From: an uncultured Acidobacteriota bacterium
GTDB taxonomy: Bacteria > Acidobacteriota > Terriglobia > Terriglobales > Acidobacteriaceae
Length of the DNA stretch: 5,695 nt
NCBI GenBank assembly: GCA_903832475.1
Contig: CAILBQ010000163.1
Span: 1-5,695 of the forward strand
Direction: 5' to 3'
Part shown: positions 1 to 4,948 of the stretch, piece after piece
How positions within the stretch are numbered: the first letter of the stretch is position 1
Layout of the letters: each line of letters starts with the position of its first letter
The notes under the pieces: generated by a model
Seen by the model: only the letters and a program-made list of their open reading frames with translations
What the model was told of the DNA's origin: nothing
Databases searched by the model: none
Made by a program: the position numbers and the translations under genes

Positions 1-5
1 ACTTG

Positions 6-31
6 TTGATTTAAGGCGACTTAAAATCCAA
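6..31 (+). other. AT-rich imperfect hairpin with GCGA loop
   Basis: ATTTAAG-type sequence at 9-15 pairs with CTTAAAAT at 20-27 around a GCGA (GNRA-type) loop at 16-19. The outer pairs extend to 6 and 31 with single-base bulges at 26 and 29. A CTTTTC run follows at 32-37. It could be a weak intrinsic terminator or the end of an upstream transcript's untranslated tail. Stops at 7-9, 12-14 and 22-24 close all three plus frames, so no upstream plus-strand gene runs further into the window. The stem is AT-rich and weak, so this is a tentative call. Confidence 0.2.
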
Positions 32-41
32 CTTTTCTGAG

Positions 42-79
42 AACCCACCGCCAGAGTTCGATCTGGCAGGTGGGTTTTT
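42..79 (+). terminator. Rho-independent terminator of the upstream gene
   Basis: AACCCACC (42-49) followed by GCCAGA (50-55) pairs with TCTGGC (62-67) and GGTGGGTT (69-76). This gives a stem of about 14 pairs with one bulged A at 68 and a 6-nt loop. The stem runs directly into a T run (75-79), with a second T run at 82-85. This is a classic intrinsic terminator for a plus-strand gene lying left of the window. It separates that gene from the dioxygenase gene starting at 141. Confidence 0.8.
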
Positions 80-140
80 CGTTTTGGGTCAACGAAGGAA
101 CGAATTGAGTCGATGAGTCGCTTGAGACAGGAGATATTTC

Positions 141-1094
141 ATGGCAACACTGAACGCGATCGCGGACGATACCGACACCGCTTCAACGGCATCCCAAGAA
201 CCATGCGGCGGGGCATTGAAATCGCCCGCTGAACTGACTGAAATCGTCTCGATGTTTGCGTCGACTCCTGGATGGATGGAGCGGGTGCGACTGCGCCTTG
301 AGCGGCGTTGGTACGAGAGGCTCTACCACGATCTGGACTATGACGTCTGGGTCATCAGCTGGTTGCCCGAGCAATCGACCGGCTTTCATGATCACGGTAA
401 TTCCGCGGGGGCTTTCGTCGTCGCCACAGGGTGCCTTGAGGAGCACGTGCCTGGCGAGTCTGCGCGCTTGATCGGTCCGGGTAAGCCATGCGCCTTCGGT
501 CCGGGTTACGCGCATGATGTTCGGAACTCGTCTTCTGCGCCGGCAATCAGCATTCACGCATATTCCCCTCCGCTCAGTGAGATGAACGGATACGAGTTGG
601 ATGGGAGCGAGCTCGTTCGGCGCGAAGAAGTGTACTGGACAGCCCACTCCCTCGATGGGGATGGACCAGCCGAGCACAGAGCGCGCGAACAGCAGAAGAC
701 CGCCCTGAGTATTGAACAGGTACTGTCGGCGGCACGAGCCCGGCTGAGACGGCTCACGCCAGCGGATGCCTCTGATGCGGTGAAAGACTCAGGCGCAATA
801 CTGGTCGATATCCGTCCTGAAGGCCAGCGCATGATTGAAGGCAGTATCGCAGGTGCGTTCGTTGTAGAACGCAACGTACTCGAGTGGCGCTTCGATCCCA
901 CTTCGAGTGCGCGGCTGCCGGTCGCAACCAATCATGATCTTCAGGTAATCGTGTTCTGTTCGGAAGGCTATACGTCGAGTCTCGCAGCCGCAGCTCTTCA
1001 AGATCTTGGACTTTGGCGAGCGACCGATATGGTTGGCGGTTTTCTTGCGTGGCAAGCAGCGGGCCTGCCGACTGCTTCTGCGGGAAAACCTTGA
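141..1094 (+). CDS. Cysteine dioxygenase-rhodanese fusion protein
   Basis: Predicted cytosolic two-domain enzyme of 317 residues. Residues about 30-165 form a cysteine-dioxygenase-type cupin (thiol plus O2 to sulfinate). Likely Fe ligands are H83 and H85 in FHDHG and H125 in YAHDV. The Ser-His-Tyr triad appears as S137-H139-Y141 in SIHAYSPP. R60 in YERLY aligns with the Arg that binds the cysteine carboxylate; the Gln-type 3-mercaptopropionate dioxygenases lack it. The animal crosslink Cys is Gly90 here, as is usual in bacteria. Residues about 200-312 form one rhodanese domain with VDIR (222-225), the catalytic loop C273-SEGYT-S279 and the GGFLAWQAAGLP tail. After a charged linker (about 167-200) the fusion is continuous, with no frameshift. 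The ATG is preceded by CAGGAG at 128-133 with 7-nt spacing. The transporter gene follows after 65 bp, so co-transcription is likely. The exact thiol substrate and the sulfur acceptor are unknown. Confidence 0.88.
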   Translation: MATLNAIADDTDTASTASQEPCGGALKSPAELTEIVSMFASTPGWMERVRLRLERRWYERLYHDLDYDVWVISWLPEQSTGFHDHGNSAGAFVVATGCLEEHVPGESARLIGPGKPCAFGPGYAHDVRNSSSAPAISIHAYSPPLSEMNGYELDGSELVRREEVYWTAHSLDGDGPAEHRAREQQKTALSIEQVLSAARARLRRLTPADASDAVKDSGAILVDIRPEGQRMIEGSIAGAFVVERNVLEWRFDPTSSARLPVATNHDLQVIVFCSEGYTSSLAAAALQDLGLWRATDMVGGFLAWQAAGLPTASAGKP

Positions 1095-1159
1095 GGACAA
1101 GATGAGAGGATGAGGATCAAGATAGCCAATGTTGGTGAGCCTGTGCTGCGAGGATCCCA

Positions 1160-2479
1160 TTGAAGGAGCACCAACACAAGCCGACTTCGGTTCGGTGGCA
1201 GGTGTCGGCGGCATTAGCGGCATTTGCGCTGGTCAGCTATATGGCTCGCGCCAATATCTCCATCGCCGCCGAGACGATGATGCCAGCGCTCCATCTGACG
1301 AAGATCGAGATGGGCGAGATCTTCAACGGCTTCCTGATCGGCTATGCGATCTTCCAGATACCGGGCGGGATTCTGGGAGACAGGCTGGGGCCAAGAAAAA
1401 CACTGGCGGCCTCAGCTTTCGTCTGGTGCATGGCCACTTTGCTCACCGGATTGACGCCGTGGCTGGTGCGCGGCAGCCTGTGGCTTACGTTTGCCGTCTT
1501 GTGGGTGGTGAGATTCGGCCTCGGATTGGCGGAAGCAACGACTTTCCCGGTTGGCAACAGGGTGGTTCGCAACTGGATGCCTCCGTCGGAACGGGCGCGG
1601 GCCGGGTCGATCATGTTCATGGGAACCTGCACTGCTTCAGCCATAACCGGACCTCTGGTTCCGTGGCTCATTGGTCGCATGGGCTGGCAGCTGTCTTTCG
1701 TCGTTGGGGCGCTTCCTGCGCTGATCGCAGCGGTGGTCTGGTACTGGTGGTTTCGTGATTCACCTGACGAACATGTAGGTGTCAATGCCGGGGAGTTGAC
1801 GCTCATCCAAAGCGGGGAACTTCATAAAGTCGCCCAAGGCACTCCGGCCTCGTCGTTACGCAAACTGCTGCGTGACAGGAATGTGCTGTTGCTGACGCTG
1901 AGCTACACGAGCGAAGGCTATGTGCTTTTCCTGTTTGTCTTCTGGCTCTACATTTACCTGGTGGAGCAGAGGCACTTCAGCATGATTCGCGGCGGGTGGA
2001 TGGCCGCCTTGCCCTGGCTGACAGCGCTAGCGCTTACTCCTTTCGGCGGTGCTCTCTGTGACTTCGTCGCGTCGCGTCACGGACGGCTGCAGGGGGCGCG
2101 CGTGGTGGTGGTATTGGGCTACAGTGTGACAAGTGCAACGCTTTTCCTCGCCGCCTATGCGGGCTCGGCGTATGTATCCGTCGCTGCGCTTGCCTTGAGC
2201 ATTGCCTTTCTCATGGCGTCCGAGGCCGGCTTCTGGTCCGCCGCGACGCATCTAGCTGGTCGACAAGTAGGCGCCGTATCAGGCGTGATGAATACTGCTG
2301 GAATCGCCGGAGGCATTCTATCCACTTTTCTGGTCTCGGTTTTCGTCGAGCATTTCGGGTGGCTCGCAGCACTTGCTTCAGGCTCACTCATGTCCTTTGG
2401 CTGCGCGGTGGCATGGCTCACGATCCGTGAGGAGAAGCCAGGACTCCCTGCGCGTGTCAAAGGATTTGATAGCAAATGA
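1160..2479 (+). CDS. MFS transporter, anion:cation symporter (ACS)-like
   Basis: A 439-residue inner-membrane protein with about twelve hydrophobic helices in two halves, joined by a hydrophilic loop near residues 197-238. Helix 1 carries YMARANIS with Arg30, typical of ACS-family carriers. The loop after helix 2 holds motif A, GDRLGPRK (73-80). The helix 4-5 region has RFGLGLAEATTFP, then RNWMPPSERARAG, the usual ACS signature. ACS members import organic anions such as sugar acids, aromatic acids and sulfonates by symport. The substrate cannot be read from sequence; the neighbouring thiol dioxygenase suggests a sulfur-containing or amino-acid-derived anion, which is only inference. The start is TTG: the frame is closed by TGA at 1136, GAGGA lies at 1150-1154 with 5-nt spacing, and the first in-frame ATG (codon 28) would remove helix 1. 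Its stop overlaps an ATG at 2476 (ATGA). Confidence 0.85.
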   Translation: MKEHQHKPTSVRWQVSAALAAFALVSYMARANISIAAETMMPALHLTKIEMGEIFNGFLIGYAIFQIPGGILGDRLGPRKTLAASAFVWCMATLLTGLTPWLVRGSLWLTFAVLWVVRFGLGLAEATTFPVGNRVVRNWMPPSERARAGSIMFMGTCTASAITGPLVPWLIGRMGWQLSFVVGALPALIAAVVWYWWFRDSPDEHVGVNAGELTLIQSGELHKVAQGTPASSLRKLLRDRNVLLLTLSYTSEGYVLFLFVFWLYIYLVEQRHFSMIRGGWMAALPWLTALALTPFGGALCDFVASRHGRLQGARVVVVLGYSVTSATLFLAAYAGSAYVSVAALALSIAFLMASEAGFWSAATHLAGRQVGAVSGVMNTAGIAGGILSTFLVSVFVEHFGWLAALASGSLMSFGCAVAWLTIREEKPGLPARVKGFDSK

Positions 2480-2753
2480 ACATGAGTGATGAAGATGTGA
2501 TGGTCATTAAGCTCGGAGATGTGGGAAAAGCAGCCGCGGCAGCCTATCGAGAGACTGCGCTACGTTCTGCTGCTCCTGCGAGCATTTGATCGATGGCAGG
2601 AACCTAGTTGTAAGAGAGGTGCTGCTGCACGCAACCGGCGGCCTGGTGATCGGCAGCAAGAGCGGCGAGTTGGCAGGCGAGGATGCGCTTATGCCTTGGG
2701 CTAAACGCTTGCCTTCTCTACGCGAAGTCCGCGCCCGGCGTAAAAAGCGGTGA
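2476..2753 (+). pseudogene. Possible frame-broken remnant of a small gene
   Basis: The intergenic stretch between the transporter and the convergent doxX holds no intact gene. An ATG at 2476 overlaps the transporter's TGA (ATGA), opening a 37-codon frame (MNMSDEDVMVIKLGD...) that stops at 2584-2586. From about 2586 another plus frame is open to a TGA at 2751. It reads LIDGRNLVVREVLLHATG, then GLVIGSKSGELAGEDALMPW. Its codons show the G-rich first position, weaker second position and GC-rich third position expected of real coding sequence. Together they resemble a small translationally coupled third gene broken by a frameshift. The last 50 bases or so run antisense into the end of doxX. I do not recognise the family, and chance open frames in GC-rich DNA remain a real alternative. 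Confidence 0.25.
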
Positions 2754-3126
2754 GCAATCCCAAGAAGAGAGTGAGGCCAGGGATCACCGGCGGCTTGATC
2801 CCGAGAGGAAGAACACTTGCCGGCACCTGTGGCTGGAGGTGGACATAGATCGCCACGACCATCTGAACGACGAGAAACACAGACGCGGTCAGGAACAGCA
2901 AGTTGCGGGTTGGAGCGGCCAACTGTTTTCGCAGCCATGGCAGCAGGAAAAGGCCGCCGGTGAGCATCTCGCCGAACTTGCCCGCGAGGACGGCCGCATG
3001 GGGCAGGTGACTCTGTTGGACCTGGATGTTGAACCATCCGTCAAACGGATGGAAGAATTTAAGAAATCCGAACATGAACATCAAGATTCCCAGCAGCAGA
3101 GTCAGAACTTTCAGTTGGCGCGGCAT
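2701..3126 (-). CDS. DoxX-family small integral membrane protein
   Basis: A 141-residue protein with four predicted membrane helices, near residues 6-25, 46-64, 76-96 and 113-131. Helix 2 carries GKFGEMLTGG, with the conserved Glu53 of DoxX-like proteins. The loop after helix 3 reads YVHLQPQVPASVLPLGIKPP, a pattern I associate with this family. DoxX-like proteins are membrane proteins of mostly unknown biochemical role, some linked to thiol or redox stress, so no reaction is assigned. A GTG at 3135 extends the frame by three codons. The ATG at 3126 is preferred because AGGAG (complement of 3135-3139) lies 8 nt upstream of it but directly abuts the GTG. The gene is divergent from the TetR gene, with the operator-bearing promoter between them, and is probably its main target. 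No clear terminator follows its stop. Confidence 0.8.
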   Translation of the reverse strand: MPRQLKVLTLLLGILMFMFGFLKFFHPFDGWFNIQVQQSHLPHAAVLAGKFGEMLTGGLFLLPWLRKQLAAPTRNLLFLTASVFLVVQMVVAIYVHLQPQVPASVLPLGIKPPVIPGLTLFLGLLTAFYAGRGLRVEKASV

Positions 3127-3152
3127 AGGGTTCACTCCTGGCGGAACGATCT

Positions 3153-3170
3153 AGACAGACAGGTCTGTCT
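3153..3170. promoter_or_regulatory. TetR-type operator 1 (doxX-proximal)
   Basis: AGACAGACAGGTCTGTCT is a perfect 8+8 bp palindrome around a central AG. Because the arm itself repeats, a second palindrome, AGACAG-GT-CTGTCT (3157-3170), is nested in it. It is the reverse complement of operator 2 at 17 of 18 positions. It lies downstream of the doxX -10, around +7 to +24 of that transcript, where a bound repressor would block elongation or clearance. Binding by the adjacent TetR protein is inferred from position and symmetry. Confidence 0.75.
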
Positions 3171-3183
3171 TATAGACAAACCT

Positions 3184-3214
3184 AGTATAGACAGACCTGT
3201 CTGTCCTCTGTCAA
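3184..3214 (-). promoter_or_regulatory. Predicted sigma70 promoter of doxX
   Basis: On the minus strand, a perfect TTGACA -35 (complement of 3209-3214) is followed by 19 bp and a TATACT -10 (complement of 3184-3189). The spacer is 2 bp longer than ideal. Operator 2 (3190-3205) fills it almost exactly, so a bound repressor would exclude RNA polymerase. The transcript would start near 3177, leaving roughly a 50-nt leader to the ATG at 3126. Confidence 0.6.
3190..3205. promoter_or_regulatory. TetR-type operator 2 (tetR-proximal, in promoter spacer)
   Basis: GACAGACCTGTCTGTC is a perfect 7+7 bp palindrome around a central CT. It is the inverted twin of operator 1, 36 bp away centre to centre. 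It sits between the -35 and -10 of the predicted doxX promoter and ends 18 nt before the TetR start codon. A weaker plus-strand -10-like TATAGA (3186-3191) overlaps its left edge, so the same site could also autoregulate the TetR gene. Confidence 0.78.
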
Positions 3215-3223
3215 CATGTTTCC

Positions 3224-3778
3224 ATGAATGTGGATAAGAAACTCGAACCGCGCGAAAGAATCCTTCAGATTGCCGACCAGCTTTTCTATGCCGAAGGGGT
3301 CCGCGCGACGGGCACGGAGAAGATCATGGCACGCGCCGAGGTCGCGAAGGCCACGTTTTATCGTCATTTCGAAAGTAAGGATGCCCTTGTGCTTGCCTAC
3401 CTTGACAAGCGCGACCAGGCGCTGTGGACCTATCTCTCTCATCCCGCACCCGCACAGGATTTGCGTGAGGCGCTGCAAAAATTCGAGCGGTATGCGAACA
3501 AGACAGAAGTGATTGGCTGCCCGTTCCTTCGTATCGCGTCCGAGTACCCGGATACAGCGCACCCCTTCCACCGTCGGGCGATTGAACATCAAGACAAGAT
3601 CCTGGATTACCTGATGAACCTGCTCAAGCCGTTTGCGATTCACAGGAAGCCGGCAGCGGCGGCGATCTTAGGCGTGATTGATGGCGCCCTCTCCACGAGA
3701 ATGCTTTATGGAACCTCGAAGAACATCGCGCTTGTCTCGTCCGCAGAGGCCGTACTCAAAAGCTTCCAGACGGGGTGA
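3224..3778 (+). CDS. TetR/AcrR-family transcriptional regulator
   Basis: A 184-residue regulator of ordinary TetR length. The N-terminal DNA-binding domain spans about residues 9-55: RERILQIADQLFYAEGV, then the helix-turn-helix region GTEKIMARAEVAKATFYRHF, then SKDALVLAYL. The helical ligand and dimer domain follows; it contains GCPFLRIASEYPD (98-110) with the protein's only cysteine, C99. This GCPF-type segment is common in TetR proteins that sense small electrophilic or aromatic compounds, but the ligand here is unknown. The gene is divergent from doxX. The two matching palindromes between them make it the likely repressor of both genes. The ATG lacks a recognisable Shine-Dalgarno sequence (the upstream bases are pyrimidine-rich), so translation may be leaderless or weak. 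A GTG at codon 3 is the only close alternative start. Confidence 0.9.
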   Translation: MNVDKKLEPRERILQIADQLFYAEGVRATGTEKIMARAEVAKATFYRHFESKDALVLAYLDKRDQALWTYLSHPAPAQDLREALQKFERYANKTEVIGCPFLRIASEYPDTAHPFHRRAIEHQDKILDYLMNLLKPFAIHRKPAAAAILGVIDGALSTRMLYGTSKNIALVSSAEAVLKSFQTG

Positions 3779-4020
3779 GAACGACCTGGCATATCCCGAC
3801 CAATGCGCTCATGCAACAAAGGTTGAGCCAACACCGAGGCGTTTTTGTCATAAACGAACTTTGCGACTCAAAGGATGACGATTCGGTGCATCTGCTCTTT
3901 GACTCGAGAGAAGTGTGACAGTGCGGGCATTGCTGGAAGCGGTGGCCTAGCGCTGAATGCAGCGTTGCCGGGCAGGAGAAGGGCTGTGGAAGGGAGAAGT
4001 GGCCGCGTGTTCGGCCAGGG
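3779..4020. other. Intergenic region without a recognisable gene
   Basis: These 242 bp lie between the TetR stop and the ROK kinase frame. I see no credible small gene, no strong intrinsic terminator for the TetR gene and no RNA motif I can name. A purine-rich run (about 3973-3999) leads into the perfect palindrome at 4000-4017. Promoter elements for the kinase are probably here or just inside the annotated start, but no good -35/-10 pair stands out. Confidence 0.5.
4000..4017. promoter_or_regulatory. Palindrome upstream of the ROK kinase, possible operator
   Basis: TGGCCG-CGTGTT-CGGCCA is a perfect 6+6 bp inverted repeat with a 6-nt centre. A TACAAT -10-like hexamer lies at 4036-4041, so the palindrome occupies about where the -35 would be. 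It could be a regulator site, or an RNA hairpin if transcription starts upstream. No cognate regulator is identifiable, and short GC-rich palindromes also arise by chance. Confidence 0.35.
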
Positions 4021-4875
4021 GTGAGTGAGGCGATTTACAATCGGATGCTGATGAAAAAATCCGTGTCCAAACCCGCCTCCAAGCTTGCCGCGAAATCCGC
4101 CGCCAAGACCCGCCGTTCCGCTGCTGCCGTTGAGCTTTCCTCACCCGTTGTGGTTCACCATCCCATCACGCTGACCGTGGATATCGGAGGGACGGGGATC
4201 AAGATGATGGTGCTCGATCCGGAGGCGAAGCCGCTGACGGATCGCATCCGCTCACTGACACCCAGCGATCCGACGCCGGAGCGGGTACTGGCGGTGCTCG
4301 AAGACATGCGCGCACAGCTGCCGGAGTTTGATCGGGTGTCCGTTGGCTTCCCCGGCGTGGTGAAGCATGGGATGACCATTGCCGCGCATAACCTTTCTCC
4401 CAAGTGGGCGGAGTTTCCCTTGCAGGAGACGCTGGCGAAACTGTGGGACAAGCCGGTGATCGTGGCTAACGACGCTTCGGTGCAGGGCTATGGGGCGACG
4501 TTTGGCAAGGGCGTGGAGCTGTGCCTGACGCTGGGCACGGGGCTGGGTTCTTCGCTGTTTACGGAAGGGCATCTCTGCCCGGGTCTGGAGCTGGCGCATC
4601 ATCCATGGCGCAAGGGGCAGACGTACGAAGACTTCCTCGGGCTGCGCGGGCTGGATAAGTATGGCAAGAAGAAGTGGAACAAGCTGGTGCAGAAGGCCAT
4701 CGCGCAGACAGCACAGTTATTCAACTGGGATTTCCTGCACCTGGGCGGCGGGAACGCCAAGCACATCAACTTTGAGCTGGGGAAGAACATCCGCATCGTG
4801 CCCAACGAAGAGGGGCTGCTTGGCGGCGTCGCGCTTTGGCGGAATGAGGTGCCGGTGATTGAGGCGAAGGCTTAG
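4021..4875 (+). CDS. ppgK: ROK-family polyphosphate glucokinase (candidate)
   Basis: A 284-residue cytosolic sugar kinase, probably glucose to glucose-6-phosphate using polyphosphate and/or ATP. Visible motifs, counted from the GTG: phosphate-1 DIGGTGIK (54-61), SVGFPGVV (107-114), the catalytic Asp151 in ANDASVQGYG, phosphate-2 LGTGLGSS (171-178), the ELAHHP segment (190-195) and LGGGNAKH (241-248). The cysteine-rich zinc motif of many ROK repressors and kinases is absent, and there is no N-terminal winged helix, so it is an enzyme. ELAHHPWRKG followed by TYEDFLG and KKKWNK resembles polyphosphate glucokinases. Residues 12-37 form a Lys/Ala/Ser-rich basic tail ahead of the fold. The start is uncertain: the GTG at 4021 is longest, ATGs at 4045 and 4051 are alternatives, and none has a well-spaced Shine-Dalgarno. 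The 4051 start would leave MKKSVSK. It converges on zwf, the next pathway step. Confidence 0.8.
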   Translation: MSEAIYNRMLMKKSVSKPASKLAAKSAAKTRRSAAAVELSSPVVVHHPITLTVDIGGTGIKMMVLDPEAKPLTDRIRSLTPSDPTPERVLAVLEDMRAQLPEFDRVSVGFPGVVKHGMTIAAHNLSPKWAEFPLQETLAKLWDKPVIVANDASVQGYGATFGKGVELCLTLGTGLGSSLFTEGHLCPGLELAHHPWRKGQTYEDFLGLRGLDKYGKKKWNKLVQKAIAQTAQLFNWDFLHLGGGNAKHINFELGKNIRIVPNEEGLLGGVALWRNEVPVIEAKA

Positions 4876-4948
4876 CTGTCGGCAGATCAGGCTTCGAAGG
4901 ATGAGTCGTTTCGGCAGCCTACAAGCGAGTTGGCATACAAGTTTGGGA

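Noticed and set aside
50..67. GTTCGATC inside a stem, resembling a tRNA T-arm
   Set aside because: The loop and stem sizes do not fit a T-arm, no acceptor, D or anticodon arms are present, and the same bases form a terminator stem followed by T runs.
106..128. Repeated TGAGTCG / TGAGTCG / TGAGAC units before the dioxygenase start
   Set aside because: Only about two and a half imperfect 8-bp copies, too short to distinguish from chance, and with no symmetry suggesting an operator.
1129..1758. Long open frame inside the transporter gene (plus, another frame)
   Set aside because: Its product has no recognisable domain, while the overlapping frame gives clear MFS helices and motifs.
2507..3037. 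176-codon minus-strand frame overlapping doxX
   Set aside because: Low-complexity Pro/Arg/Ser-rich translation typical of a shadow frame in GC-rich DNA; the doxX frame has four clean membrane helices.
3153..3206. Repeated AGACAG units considered as a CRISPR or tandem-repeat array
   Set aside because: Only two copies, inverted relative to each other and each internally palindromic, placed between divergent genes; operators explain them better.
2683..3237. 184-codon plus-strand frame antisense to doxX and across the operators
   Set aside because: Runs through the promoter/operator region and gives a Gln/Glu/His-rich sequence without domain signal; an antisense shadow of doxX.
4875..4918. GCTGTCG...CGGCAGC hairpin between the kinase and zwf as a terminator
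   Set aside because: Seven pairs with a 30-nt loop, one G-T pair and no T run on either strand; not a convincing intrinsic terminator.
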